This document shows positions 1-7,399 of a DNA stretch of 46,616 bases, in pieces. The stretch's first letter is position 1, and each line of letters begins with the position of its first letter. The notes under the pieces are model-generated. The model had not been told where the DNA came from and did no database searches. It saw only the letters and a list, made by a program, of their open reading frames with translations. The stretch is from a virus. Where the stretch lies: positions 1 through 46,616 of IMG/VR virus record IMGVR_UViG_3300020060_000013; one strand, given 5' to 3'. The translations under genes were made by a program, and so were the position numbers.

Positions 1-54
1 ACCACCCACCGAACACAGCGCGATGACCACCATCAACAACAGCGCGCTCTTCAC
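1..54 (-). CDS. Partial gene: hydrophobic N-terminus, possible exported or lipoprotein (runs off left edge)
   Basis: Eighteen codons are visible from a GTG at 54. The stop of the upstream gene (51-53) overlaps this start as GTGA, the coupling used throughout this operon. The peptide begins M-K-S-A and continues with an unbroken hydrophobic run (LLLMVVIALC) followed by S-V-G-G, which fits a signal peptide and possibly a lipobox with the Cys at residue 14. The rest lies outside the window, so no function can be given. Confidence 0.5.
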   Translation of the reverse strand, partial: MKSALLLMVVIALCSVGG

Positions 55-278
55 GCCATCGCCCCATACCGAACCGGCACGGACTGCCAGTACTGACGCA
101 CCTGCGATGGCCACTCCCGCCACGGCAACAGCGCCAGGGGCCAGACGACCGCCTCCAACGCAGCGCGAGCCACCGCTACGAGATCCCGCCGAGCCCTCTT
201 CGACCCCACGCTCTCCGCCAACACGTACAACGCGGACACGAGATACAGACACAAGCTAATCCCAATCAAAGAGTTCAT
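51..278 (-). CDS. Small membrane protein, 75 aa, unknown function
   Basis: The protein starts with a hydrophobic segment (about residues 3-20, MNSLIGISLCLYLVSALYV) followed by a basic stretch (SKRARRD), consistent with one N-terminal membrane helix and a cytoplasmic tail. A second hydrophobic patch (about 42-54, AVVWPLALLPW) may associate with the membrane. An AGAGGA ribosome site lies about 9 bases before the ATG. It follows the MazG gene by 12 bp and overlaps the next gene by GTGA. I recognise no family. Confidence 0.65.
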   Translation of the reverse strand: MNSLIGISLCLYLVSALYVLAESVGSKRARRDLVAVARAALEAVVWPLALLPWREWPSQVRQYWQSVPVRYGAMA

Positions 279-290
279 CAGTAGTTCCTC

Positions 291-1085
291 TCAGAACATT
301 GAGCCGGTGTAGTCCTTGCCGTCCGTGCGCTCCCCATACTTGATCTCAGTTCCTGGTCCGTACGCTCGCCGGCACACCCGACGCGCTTCATTCACATCCT
401 CGTACCAGAACGTACGCTTGATGATTTCCCCCTGATACAACCCCTTAGCTGGCACGAAAGTCAAGTCCCAGCCTCGTCGAGGTGCGCGCACTTCGTGCAC
501 ATACTCCGACCATCGGCGATCAACCGAACCGCTCTCCTGCACCAACTCCAATTCCCCGCGTTCGTCGAGAGCTGCGGAGTAGACGCCGGGAGGGAACAAC
601 GCGCAGCCGTCCGCCGGATCCTGCTTTGAAATCTGAGCGGCCAATGTAAACGGACACACGAGACGATCGAAGCCGCACCCGAGATGCTCGAGCAGCCACT
701 GACCGCCCTCGGTGATCTCCAGAGCGTGCTCCGGCCCGATCAGCTCCCGATCGTCGCCGTCGCCTCCGAGGGTTCCAGTCTCCGCCCTCAAGGAAAGCTT
801 CTTGAGATTCATCAGCATGATCTTACCGCCGCTCACGTCCAGCTCATTGCAGAGCTGCGCGAGATACCAGAGAGTGTCTCCGATCTCCTTCTCGATCTTC
901 GCTTTGCGTTCGTCGGTGACTACCCCACCGTCGTCGCGGTACGCCTTCTTGACCTGGCCCCACACTTCACCGGCCTCGCCAGTTGCACTGCCCGCGCAGT
1001 ACATCAGAGCCTGAATGTTGCCGCTGCCCGCGTCTGGATAGATTGCCGTCTCCGAGACGCGCTTCTGATAGGTCTCCCAGTCCAT
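291..1085 (-). CDS. MazG-like nucleotide pyrophosphohydrolase with C-terminal extension
   Basis: Residues 1-115 match the all-alpha NTP pyrophosphohydrolase (MazG) family: E37xxE40 and E67xxD70 form the metal-binding ExxE...ExxD signature, and the stretch up to ETGTLGGDGDDR is typical of phage MazG-like proteins. Such enzymes hydrolyse (d)NTPs to monophosphates and may clean up or tune the nucleotide pool. Residues 115-264 form an extension I do not recognise, rich in Trp, Tyr and charged residues, so this is a two-domain protein rather than the usual short form. A sigma-70-like promoter candidate lies at 1121-1149, so it and the two genes after it may be transcribed separately from the operon upstream. 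The ATG is preceded by GTAAGGCAGCGAA. Confidence 0.85.
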   Translation of the reverse strand: MDWETYQKRVSETAIYPDAGSGNIQALMYCAGSATGEAGEVWGQVKKAYRDDGGVVTDERKAKIEKEIGDTLWYLAQLCNELDVSGGKIMLMNLKKLSLRAETGTLGGDGDDRELIGPEHALEITEGGQWLLEHLGCGFDRLVCPFTLAAQISKQDPADGCALFPPGVYSAALDERGELELVQESGSVDRRWSEYVHEVRAPRRGWDLTFVPAKGLYQGEIIKRTFWYEDVNEARRVCRRAYGPGTEIKYGERTDGKDYTGSMF

Positions 1086-1120
1086 TTCGCTGCCTTACTT
1101 TCGCTGCCTGCCCCGACCGT

Positions 1121-1149
1121 TACCTAGCCTGCCCCACACCCCCGATCAA
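1121..1149 (-). promoter_or_regulatory. Sigma-70-like promoter candidate upstream of the MazG gene
   Basis: On the minus strand TTGATC (1144-1149), a 17-bp spacer and TAGGTA (1121-1126) have the layout of a vegetative promoter. It sits in one of the few long gaps (1086-1205, 120 bp) of the left operon, 36 bp upstream of the MazG start. A GTAACG overlaps the -10 but not in the register of the cassettes at 29-33 kb. Otherwise the gap holds nothing I recognise. Confidence 0.5.
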
Positions 1150-1205
1150 CGCTAGCGAGACCCCAAAGACGGAACCCAACCGCCCTCGCCCTAGGTTCGA
1201 CCCAC

Positions 1206-1547
1206 TTAGTTGCCCCTACTACCGCCATCATCCGGGGTCCGGGGCGCAGAAAACCAGCGGTATAGCAGTTCGCCACCTCCCATACACGGCGCCACGGCGC
1301 CCAATAGGGCTGTCAGCGCGGAACGGTCGCCACGGGCTAGTTTGTGCGCCTTTTCTGGATAGACGCCAGCTCGCACCAGCGCGCCCATATGTACGGCTAT
1401 CTCGGTCTCAGCAGACGACCAATCTGAGACCAGGCCACCGCGCCCAACACCCGGGATCATGCTCGGCTTCAACCAGCCCTTGCTAACCCATGTGTCGAGC
1501 TGTCGGTAGGTCACTTTGGCGCGGTCCGCTACTTGCTGAGTGTTCAT
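1206..1547 (-). CDS. MerR-like helix-turn-helix DNA-binding protein, 113 aa
   Basis: The N-terminus (NTQQVADRAKVTYRQLDTWV, then SKGWLKP) has the pattern of a MerR/excisionase-type winged HTH: short helix, turn, recognition helix with R-Q-L-D-x-W, then a wing with Lys-Pro. The second half is Ala/Leu-rich helix and could be an effector or dimerisation region. It could be a transcription regulator or a small recombination directionality-type factor; nothing decides between them. Its ATG overlaps the stop of the upstream gene (ATGA at 1544-1547). A 120-bp gap follows. Confidence 0.65.
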   Translation of the reverse strand: MNTQQVADRAKVTYRQLDTWVSKGWLKPSMIPGVGRGGLVSDWSSAETEIAVHMGALVRAGVYPEKAHKLARGDRSALTALLGAVAPCMGGGELLYRWFSAPRTPDDGGSRGN

Positions 1548-1933
1548 GACTTCTTCCTCAGCGGAGCAGGCGGGGGCGGACCAGCGTCCATAGCCGCTTT
1601 CACCTTGCGCGCTAGATCATCCATAGTCTCTTCTTCACCTTTCTCCTCGCCCATGAGAATAGCCATGATCTTGTCGAAACGCACATACATCTTCTTGGTA
1701 GCTTCCGTCGAGGCCGTATTCAGCTGGTCGCCGTACGCGGTCAGATGATCTGAGAGCAATTCCCCGAAGGTCTCCTTGATTTGATGCTCGATCTTGTCTT
1801 CCCACTTAGCCCGCGTCTCGCGGATCTCCTTGAGAAGGGAGCGCATGTCCTTCATGGCTGCATGAGCCGCCCCGACCGCTGTCCGCAGCTCCGCCGTCAC
1901 CCGCTCGGCCTTGTCCGCGTACGTCTCAGTCAT
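1544..1933 (-). CDS. Helical/coiled-coil protein, 129 aa, unknown function
   Basis: I place the start at the ATG at 1933 (M-T-E-T-Y-A-D-K), which overlaps the end of the HNH gene by 8 bp; longer versions run into the HNH coding region with low-quality sequence. The protein is almost wholly charged helix (KAERVTAELRTAVGAAH, EIRETRAKWEDKIEHQIKE) and ends in a Pro-rich tail (AGPPPPAPLRKK), suggesting a coiled-coil oligomer. No catalytic motif is seen. Confidence 0.65.
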   Translation of the reverse strand: MTETYADKAERVTAELRTAVGAAHAAMKDMRSLLKEIRETRAKWEDKIEHQIKETFGELLSDHLTAYGDQLNTASTEATKKMYVRFDKIMAILMGEEKGEEETMDDLARKVKAAMDAGPPPPAPLRKKS

Positions 1934-2297
1934 TGCGAGCCGCCCTCCGGCGGTTAGACTCCGCCACTGCCTTTGACATCTTCGCCCTCCATTTTGGATC
2001 TCTCCATCGCGCACGATTGGCATTGGTGAGCGCAATCGAATTGTTTGAAGTGTCTCGCTCCTTTATGCCCTGATTCCAGTTTTCATAGTCGTAGGCGTGA
2101 TGACACTTCTTACACATCGGTTTATAGTGCTTGTTCAGATCTGTTCCGTCGGTGTCATGAATTTGAGCCCACTCCGAGGCTTGCCCTTCACATTCCGAAC
2201 ATAACAAGTCTCTAGCTACACCTCGTTCGCGCCGGAGCTTTGCGTGCAATCTTGCATAGGCGCGATACTCGGGGGTGCCCCTCGCGCTCCTTTTCAC
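1926..2297 (-). CDS. HNH endonuclease-like protein with NUMOD3-like tail, probable free-standing homing nuclease
   Basis: The protein has two Cys pairs around a His-rich core (CSEC at about 33-36, IHDTDGTDLNKHYKPM, then CKKCHHAYD), as in zinc-stabilised HNH nucleases. The C-terminal stretch NRARWRDPKWRAKMSKAVAE resembles the NUMOD3 DNA-binding repeat of intron and free-standing homing endonucleases. The GTG start overlaps the ThyX stop as GTGA (2294-2297). Its place directly after thyX, a frequent site for homing genes in phages, suggests a selfish insertion, but no intron is seen. Confidence 0.7.
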   Translation of the reverse strand: MKRSARGTPEYRAYARLHAKLRRERGVARDLLCSECEGQASEWAQIHDTDGTDLNKHYKPMCKKCHHAYDYENWNQGIKERDTSNNSIALTNANRARWRDPKWRAKMSKAVAESNRRRAARND

Positions 2298-3364
2298 TTC
2301 TTCCTCGCAGCTCCGTCAATCATCCATTCGACAGGCGCGATGTCTACCCACTGCGAAGATGGCTCGTTCTTGGCCGCGTGCGCTTGCACCCGTTCGCGGA
2401 TATCGCAGTGCCTATCAAAGTTAGCCATAAATTCACATTTCCCCGTTGCGTAACAGACCGGCCGGAACATCTCAGACAACTTGTCCGCCATGTGCACGCT
2501 CGCCACTGGTCCGATAGGCAGAGTTACCTCTGCATTCCGAATAGCCTCGACGATCCTTGCAAACACAATCCTCCACTCTGCCTGCGCTTGGGTGCAGAGT
2601 CGGTTGCCCGCGTGGTCCAGCAGCGCTCGTAGGTTCGTGCTGTAGTGCAGCCGCGTGAGCACGTTGGTAGGCAACAGCCCCCGCGCGTCTTCGGCTGGCA
2701 TACCGTTCTCGACAAGAGCCTTGTAGGCAGCCTTTATCTTGTCAAGACCCTGCTCCCAAATCAACCGGTCCCGCTCGTTATCGCTAGCTCGGTCGAAATC
2801 CTCCTGTTCAGCTGTCGGGTCATGCAGGTATCCCGTGGTACCTGCGAGCGACGGGGGCAAACCGACTGGCATGTCCTCCTTCACGGCGAACCGCAGGGAC
2901 TCCTGCGCATAGACTGCTGTGCGTTGCCGGACCATCTGGTGCGTGAATGCTCGCGTGACGCCCTCGATCATGAAGTGGAACTGCACGAACTCAAAGGGTG
3001 CTTGCAGCTTGGTCTTCTGCACCTGCTCGAAGTACTCGATGCGTTCGTCATCCGTGACCTCGCTTAGGTCCCGCACCACTTCACCCTTGTACATCTTGCA
3101 GGCGGCTGCGATGGAGCCCAGGGGGTCGGGCGTCATGGAGAGCAGATACACCCTCGGCCCCTCCGTCGCGTCAATGGGCTCTGCTCGAAACATGGCTTGG
3201 TCGGCCCACTTCTGAATGGTCTTGCCGGCCTTCGGAGGGTGGATCTCGTCGACCTTCTTTCGCAGGCCATCTGCCATATCCGAGATGTCTTCTCCCGATC
3301 CGAGGTTTTTGATGTCCTGAATAGCGTCGCGTACGTTATCCCATGCTTCCGACTTGCCGCTCAT
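2294..3364 (-). CDS. thyX: Flavin-dependent thymidylate synthase
   Basis: ThyX makes dTMP from dUMP using FAD, NADPH and methylene-tetrahydrofolate. The diagnostic motif, usually RHR-x7-S, is present as R146-Q-R-TAVYAQE-S156-L-R-F, with Gln replacing the middle His. The residues before it (FTHQMVRQR) and later conserved blocks (TNLRALLDHA, QAEWRIVFARIVEAI) fit the family. About 45-65 residues at the N-terminus precede the part that resembles ThyX, making it longer (356 aa) than the common 220-300. It is coupled to its neighbours by ATGA (3361-3364) and GTGA (2294-2297), and fits the nucleotide-supply role of MazG, DUF4406 and DUF1599-like proteins in the same operon. Confidence 0.9.
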   Translation of the reverse strand: MSGKSEAWDNVRDAIQDIKNLGSGEDISDMADGLRKKVDEIHPPKAGKTIQKWADQAMFRAEPIDATEGPRVYLLSMTPDPLGSIAAACKMYKGEVVRDLSEVTDDERIEYFEQVQKTKLQAPFEFVQFHFMIEGVTRAFTHQMVRQRTAVYAQESLRFAVKEDMPVGLPPSLAGTTGYLHDPTAEQEDFDRASDNERDRLIWEQGLDKIKAAYKALVENGMPAEDARGLLPTNVLTRLHYSTNLRALLDHAGNRLCTQAQAEWRIVFARIVEAIRNAEVTLPIGPVASVHMADKLSEMFRPVCYATGKCEFMANFDRHCDIRERVQAHAAKNEPSSQWVDIAPVEWMIDGAARKK

Positions 3365-3699
3365 TTCATTCCCTTCAGTGCCGCTTGCAATCCTGAGATG
3401 CGCTCTCGGAAGGTCATCTCCATGCGCTTGCCCACCTCCTCCCCGAGGGACAACGCGTCGAAGCTGTACTCGTCAGTGTCGAGACGCCAGACGACCAGTC
3501 GCAAGGCCATGTACAGCGGATGAGCCGTGTGCGTGATGAACGTGGCGCGAATCCCGATGTTCTCGATCACGTCCCCCGGCTTCAGATCACACACCCTCAG
3601 CACAGCCCCGCCACGCAGATCGGTACACACGTCTTCGTGCGGCCAGCCCTGGAGACACGAGCCCCGGCTATGAATGGGGGCCAGCACCTCATCGGTCAT
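3361..3699 (-). CDS. Hypothetical protein, 112 aa
   Basis: I choose the ATG at 3699 (M-T-D-E-V-L-A-P), which overlaps the stop of the 59-codon gene upstream by 11 bp; an upstream ATG at 3768 would read through that gene. The middle (LRVCDLKPGDVIENIGIRATFITH) is beta-rich with a D-L-x-P-G-D turn, as in small beta-barrel domains, and the end is helical (FRERISGLQAALKG). No family is recognised. It overlaps the ThyX start by ATGA. Confidence 0.6.
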   Translation of the reverse strand: MTDEVLAPIHSRGSCLQGWPHEDVCTDLRGGAVLRVCDLKPGDVIENIGIRATFITHTAHPLYMALRLVVWRLDTDEYSFDALSLGEEVGKRMEMTFRERISGLQAALKGMK

Positions 3700-3868
3700 T
3701 CCGGCGCTCAGCTTCGCTGGCGTCGTCCCACGCGTTGACGGATTCGACATCCCAATCTCCGTTCTCATCCTTCTCGATGATGATGCCTCGATTGTGTGTG
3801 AAGTACCGCACGAACAAGGCGCGGTTCAACAGCTTCTTGGACAGCAGATCAAGAACCCCTCTGATCAC
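3689..3868 (-). CDS. Small protein, 59 aa, unknown function
   Basis: A GTG at 3868 overlaps the stop of the upstream DUF4406 gene as GTGA (3865-3868). The frame is open for 59 codons to a TGA at 3689-3691. The peptide has a hydrophobic/basic N-terminal half (VLDLLSKKLLNRALFVRYF) and an acidic C-terminal half (IEKDENGDWDVESVNAWDD), a composition unlike a chance frame. It fills what would otherwise be a gap between two coupled genes. Function unknown. Confidence 0.6.
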   Translation of the reverse strand: MIRGVLDLLSKKLLNRALFVRYFTHNRGIIIEKDENGDWDVESVNAWDDASEAERRNDR

Positions 3869-4779
3869 TGCCGCTCCCCTAGCATGTACGCCGCGATCTT
3901 GTTGATGACGTCTTTGACTTCCGCCTGGTCGTAGTCATCCCTCTCGTCTTCGACGAGATGGTGACCGTACTGCCGGACCTCCTCGGCGAACTTGACGTCC
4001 TTGTCGTAGTCCGGGGCGTGCTCGGACTTCCCGTTGTCATAGCCCCGGTTGTACGCTTCGCGGTACCACGCGTCGGCCTTGGTGGGACCCTGCCCCGTCG
4101 GCTCATAAGAGTTGGGGCAATTCATGTAGAAGCAATTCCCCGTCTTCTCCGTCTTTGGGATATGCTCACAACGAGGCTCGTCGTGCAGCCCTACCGCGTT
4201 CTCCCGCATTGCCTGGCGCTCCTGCTCGCCGAGGGAATCCACCAGCTCGCGAGTATGATCGCTCAGCTCCAAGGATTCCTCTACGCCCCACTGTTCGGAG
4301 ATGGCCTCCTTTCGAATCTTCTCCCGCGCGATCTTGCGCGCCGCCGTAGCGAAGGCTTCGACCACCTCCTCGATGGTCTTCGGCCGGAACGCCATCGGCC
4401 GGTTGTCCGGCAACTCCCGGGCGTCGTAGAAGATGGGCATGCCCGTCCAGCACGCGACGCAGTGCTCCCGCTGTGCCCCAACAGAATGCTGCCACTCACC
4501 GATCATGAGAACGGCGTCACAGTTGGCCAGCATCTCGATCAGATCCCCGCGCATGTAGCAGGCTGCGGACGGGCTGTAGGCGGGAGGGCAACTCAGCTCC
4601 GCCCCGTCCTGGCCGGGAGCCATGTGCGAGGAGTGGTTCGGCGGAATGTCGTGCGGTACCACCGGGATGTGCCCGAGCTGGCTGACCAGACTAGCGACGT
4701 TTCGGAAACCGTCTTCTCCCCTGCCGCCACCGGAGCCCGTCGGCTGGTTGTGAATAGCTCCGCTGATGTAGATCTTCAT
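3865..4779 (-). CDS. DUF4406-like / nucleoside deoxyribosyltransferase-fold protein, 304 aa
   Basis: The first 130 residues follow the DUF4406 / nucleoside 2-deoxyribosyltransferase-like pattern: MKIYISGAI at the start, a helix ending LGHIPVVPHD, then MLANCDAVLMIGEW, GAQREHCVACWTGMPI. In related folds this unit binds nucleosides or nucleotides. Residues 150-304 are a charged, helical extension with a Cys-containing stretch (CEHIPKTEKTGNCFYMNC) that could hold a metal. The activity is not known; the neighbours (thyX, MazG) suggest nucleotide metabolism. It is linked to both neighbours by 4-bp overlaps. Confidence 0.7.
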   Translation of the reverse strand: MKIYISGAIHNQPTGSGGGRGEDGFRNVASLVSQLGHIPVVPHDIPPNHSSHMAPGQDGAELSCPPAYSPSAACYMRGDLIEMLANCDAVLMIGEWQHSVGAQREHCVACWTGMPIFYDARELPDNRPMAFRPKTIEEVVEAFATAARKIAREKIRKEAISEQWGVEESLELSDHTRELVDSLGEQERQAMRENAVGLHDEPRCEHIPKTEKTGNCFYMNCPNSYEPTGQGPTKADAWYREAYNRGYDNGKSEHAPDYDKDVKFAEEVRQYGHHLVEDERDDYDQAEVKDVINKIAAYMLGERQ

Positions 4780-5027
4780 GATGCTCCTATCCGAGGTACA
4801 CGACCGCTACCTTCGCAGTTACGACACGATCGACGTAAGCTGAATGGCCCGTGCGAGCCTTGCCCATTGCAACGCGAGCACTTCTTCTCTGGCCATATCT
4901 GCAAGCTGATGTACCAGAGCCCTCCCACAACGGCCAGCGCAGCGATGAACAGCGCCGACTGCGCCTGAATACCCAGCGTCGCGATAATAGTGATGACACC
5001 TATGATCACGAGAACTGGCCCCATCAC
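4776..5027 (-). CDS. Membrane protein with DnaJ-type zinc-ribbon tail, 83 aa
   Basis: Two hydrophobic segments (about 5-18 and 25-43) form one or two membrane helices. The C-terminal 35 residues hold CSRCNGQG and CRNCEGSG, the paired CxxCxGxG repeats of DnaJ-type zinc fingers, which bind one zinc. A membrane-anchored zinc ribbon of this size is seen in several actinophages without known function. The start overlaps the previous stop (5024-5027) and the end overlaps the next start (4776-4779). Confidence 0.65.
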   Translation of the reverse strand: MMGPVLVIIGVITIIATLGIQAQSALFIAALAVVGGLWYISLQIWPEKKCSRCNGQGSHGPFSLRRSCRNCEGSGRVPRIGAS

Positions 5028-5311
5028 TCCCCCTTAGCTGCGACGCGGAATGGCGGGAGGGTGATCCCCCACGCCTGCGCGATGTGGTCAACTACGTCGA
5101 GAAGGCAGGTTTCGTAGCCCTCGCGCCATTCTTGGTCATCTTCATGAATGGCGTCCCAAGGCACCGAGATGAGCTCGAACACCGATTCGAAAGCCGAAAC
5201 GTCTTCGGGCACTTCCTCCATGCTCATGTGGCGCGAGCGGTTCTGTAAATGCTTGTTGAGCAGTTTCACGCACTTCGTCACGTGTTCGGTGACGGGCGTC
5301 GGATTGGTCAC
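5024..5311 (-). CDS. Hypothetical protein, 95 aa
   Basis: A small soluble, mostly helical protein: basic N-terminal helix (HVTKCVKLLNKHLQNRSRH) and an acidic middle with Trp/Tyr (PWDAIHEDDQEWREGYETCLLDVVDHI). No motif is recognised. It sits in the operon with 4-bp overlaps on both sides (5308-5311 and 5024-5027), which supports the start. Confidence 0.6.
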   Translation of the reverse strand: MTNPTPVTEHVTKCVKLLNKHLQNRSRHMSMEEVPEDVSAFESVFELISVPWDAIHEDDQEWREGYETCLLDVVDHIAQAWGITLPPFRVAAKGE

Positions 5312-5763
5312 AGCACTTCCTCTCGACCACTGTCAAACACGTGCGCGACGTAATTCCCGCCTGGACCGCTCAGTCGAACCGCGCCGACGAGCATGGTCAG
5401 CTCTTCGTTCCGAATGAACTTTCCGGTCTCCAGCACCACTACCGGTCGCCGCACTATCAGCTCCTTCGGGTCGACCATGGCCCAGAGGTACATGACCTTA
5501 CCGAGCTTGCGGTACATCTCGTGGTACTGCGAGCTCGGGTCCGGGGCAGGGTGGGCTCCGTCATCGAACGGCGCCGTAACATACGGTTGCCAGCCCACGC
5601 TCAGAAGGAACGCGCCACGCGGCATTGTGAGCTGCTGCACCTGCTCGTAAGGGTGCAGCGCATACTTCCAGACAGTGACTTCCCGGCGCTCGGGTTGTAT
5701 AGAAGCGTTCATCATATTCGCTAGATCAGCGAAGCTGACCCGCCTATCTTCTTCGTCTTTCAT
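5308..5763 (-). CDS. DUF7352-like phage protein, 151 aa
   Basis: The order VWKYALHPYEQVQQLTMPRG, LLSVGWQP, LYLWAMVDP, VVVLETGKFI, VAHVFD follows a family of small beta-rich phage and actinobacterial proteins (VWKYPL...LP.GA.iLsv...LW..vDP...g...HVF). Function is unknown. The start (ATG 5763) lies 3 bp after the stop of the upstream gene. Confidence 0.6.
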   Translation of the reverse strand: MKDEEDRRVSFADLANMMNASIQPERREVTVWKYALHPYEQVQQLTMPRGAFLLSVGWQPYVTAPFDDGAHPAPDPSSQYHEMYRKLGKVMYLWAMVDPKELIVRRPVVVLETGKFIRNEELTMLVGAVRLSGPGGNYVAHVFDSGREEVL

Positions 5764-5766
5764 CGG

Positions 5767-5958
5767 TTAACCCATCTCCTTAGCGATTTGAGCTGCGTGG
5801 CGCAGAGTCCCGGGCGGACGCAAGCCATAGGCCTCGACAAGGTCGTGCAGCGCCACCGCGAACGAGGGCCATTGCATGGCGATCTGATGCAGCTTGCGCG
5901 GGTCGGCTGATTTGAGCATGAGAATGACTTCTACAGTTGCATCCTCGGCCGCGCTCAT
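5767..5958 (-). CDS. Hypothetical helical protein, 63 aa
   Basis: The start is the ATG at 5958 (M-S-A-A-E-D-A-T), overlapping the upstream stop as ATGA (5955-5958); a longer frame upstream would lie over the next gene. The peptide is helical (ATVEVILMLKSADPRKLHQI, ALHDLVEAYGLRPPG). No family recognised. Confidence 0.6.
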   Translation of the reverse strand: MSAAEDATVEVILMLKSADPRKLHQIAMQWPSFAVALHDLVEAYGLRPPGTLRHAAQIAKEMG

Positions 5959-6146
5959 TTGCCGCGCCTCTCGTTCAGAATCTCGAGGCACTTGTACGCC
6001 AAGTGCACGAGCTGGTCGGTGGTGAGGCGGATGGCCCTTAGCTGACCGGAATTGCCGACCCGCACCCACATGACCGCCTCGCCGCGCATCGGCCCCGAGT
6101 CACGCTGGATTTGCGGGCCGCCCGCGTACTTCACCTCGGCCGCCAT
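5955..6146 (-). CDS. Hypothetical protein, 63 aa
   Basis: I place the start at ATG 6146, which shares its A with the TGA of the upstream gene (TGATG). The peptide has a Gly/Arg-rich N-terminus and a beta-then-helix C-terminus (VMWVRVGNSGQLRAIRLTTD, QLVHLAYKCLEILNERRG). No recognised motif. Confidence 0.6.
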   Translation of the reverse strand: MAAEVKYAGGPQIQRDSGPMRGEAVMWVRVGNSGQLRAIRLTTDQLVHLAYKCLEILNERRGK

Positions 6147-6607
6147 CAGAGGATCGTCAGCAAGTAGATACCCGAGAATCCCTGACTTTCCGCCTGCACG
6201 ACCGTGCCCTTGAAGGAATTGGTGTTCCGTTCGTACAACGAACCGATCACTTTGAACTGCGCCAGCGGCTCGGTCTCCGGCCCTGGTTGGAAATCGTCGA
6301 GCGTCTCTTGGGTCAGCTGCACCGTCACGCGGTGTTCCTGTGGTTCCCCGCTCGTGTCCGGGTACGGCACGTACATCCAGGTCTGGCCACGCGTGACGGT
6401 CTTGAGGGCTTCGTTGGTGTCCTCGTTCTCGAATTGCTGCTTGATGCGGCTGATGGCGTTCTGTACCTGCTTCTCGTGGATGCCGAAAGTGGCCACCAGA
6501 GAGCCGACGTGCACGTGCTGGTTCGGGCGCTTCGCGAGGAATTCCCGGACATCTTCGGTGTAGCGCTTGCGGGGTGCCTTGTGCGGTCGATACTTCGTCG
6601 TCTTCAT
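6146..6607 (-). CDS. Putative winged-helix DNA-binding protein, 153 aa
   Basis: Residues 10-60 (RYTEDVREFLAKRPNQHVHV, GSLVATFGIHEKQVQNAIS) read as helix, helix-turn-helix and basic helix, as in small winged-helix DNA-binding domains. The rest is beta-rich (HRVTVQLTQETLDDFQPGPE). A ribosome site AAAGGCAG precedes the ATG and a promoter candidate lies at 6655-6682, so this gene probably starts a transcript. A regulator is plausible, but its target is unknown. Confidence 0.65.
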   Translation of the reverse strand: MKTTKYRPHKAPRKRYTEDVREFLAKRPNQHVHVGSLVATFGIHEKQVQNAISRIKQQFENEDTNEALKTVTRGQTWMYVPYPDTSGEPQEHRVTVQLTQETLDDFQPGPETEPLAQFKVIGSLYERNTNSFKGTVVQAESQGFSGIYLLTIL

Positions 6608-6654
6608 GATCGCTGCCTTTCAGAAGCCCCGTAGGGCGATAACTGCCAACCGGC

Positions 6655-6682
6655 ACGCTACCGCCCCGCCGAGGACTTGCAA
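6655..6682 (-). promoter_or_regulatory. Sigma-70-like promoter candidate in the 6608-6703 gap
   Basis: On the minus strand TTGCAA (6677-6682), a 16-bp spacer and TAGCGT (6655-6660) form a plausible promoter 48 bp upstream of the gene starting at 6607. The leader after it can fold GCCC-TACG-GGGC (6625-6636). Nothing else is seen in this 96-bp gap. Confidence 0.4.
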
Positions 6683-6703
6683 CTCAGAGAGATGAACTGG
6701 AAG

Positions 6704-7399
6704 CTACTCCTCTCCGGCGTCGAAGGGGAACATGACGCCGTTGTGAGCAGGAGAGAAGTTTGCCACGTCGCTGACGATGCGTTGTGCGAGATGATGAGGC
6801 AAGATGCCAGAAGGATCGATGCCCTTCATGCGGTGCAGCGGCCCCTCGTAGTCCTTAGCCGTGTTTTGTGTCATCGGTGTATGCGCCAACAGGCCAGGTT
6901 CGTACCCCCACACCTGCACTGGCTTGCCGGCCAGCTCTCGAGCCGCCACACGAAGCGCCATGCTCAGCGCTGCCTTGCTGGCGCAGTACGCCATACTGCC
7001 GGTACGGGCGATACGGGCGCTGTTACTGCTGATGGCCACGAACCTCTTGGTGTAGCCGACGCGGTCCTCGCGCACAGGGCTGGCGAGGAAGTGCCGCAAC
7101 ACCTCCATCGGGCCAACCACGTTCACCCGGAACGCGTCGGTGAGGCGCAGTGGCAGGTAAGCGTCCCGAACCTGAACTGGCTCATTGACTCCGACAGTAC
7201 ACACCACGATGTCCGGTCTTGCGTTGGCCAACACCTCGACAACCTGCGACGGATGCGTGACGTCGAGCTTAATCTCCTCGTCGTTGATGCCTGCCGTGTT
7301 GATGGCCGCGAAGTCGTAGTTGGTGTAGGCCTCATGAGCGATCGCCTCCCCGAGACTCCCCTCCGCAGCCCCGACGATGAGCATCGAAGCGCCGCTCAT
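6704..7399 (-). CDS. Short-chain dehydrogenase/reductase (SDR), 231 aa
   Basis: Starting at ATG 7399 (M-S-G-A-S-M-L-I-V-G), the protein has an N-terminal Rossmann strand and glycine-rich turn (LIVGAAEGSLGEAI), an acidic-residue block LDVTHP, the CTVG segment, Ser124/125 in VAISSNSA, and the catalytic Y138-CAS-K142 with E-P-G after it. These are the SDR signature elements; such enzymes reduce or oxidise alcohols and ketones with NAD(P)(H). The substrate is unknown. It is coupled to the VOC-like gene by ATGA (7396-7399). An SDR among replication genes could modify a nucleotide or a host metabolite. Confidence 0.85.
   Translation of the reverse strand: MSGASMLIVGAAEGSLGEAIAHEAYTNYDFAAINTAGINDEEIKLDVTHPSQVVEVLANARPDIVVCTVGVNEPVQVRDAYLPLRLTDAFRVNVVGPMEVLRHFLASPVREDRVGYTKRFVAISSNSARIARTGSMAYCASKAALSMALRVAARELAGKPVQVWGYEPGLLAHTPMTQNTAKDYEGPLHRMKGIDPSGILPHHLAQRIVSDVANFSPAHNGVMFPFDAGEE

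Noticed and set aside
3958-4968. 336-codon rightward open frame
   Set aside because: It lies opposite the DUF4406-like gene, has high-GC shadow composition and no ribosome site; the minus-strand genes here are coupled and better supported.
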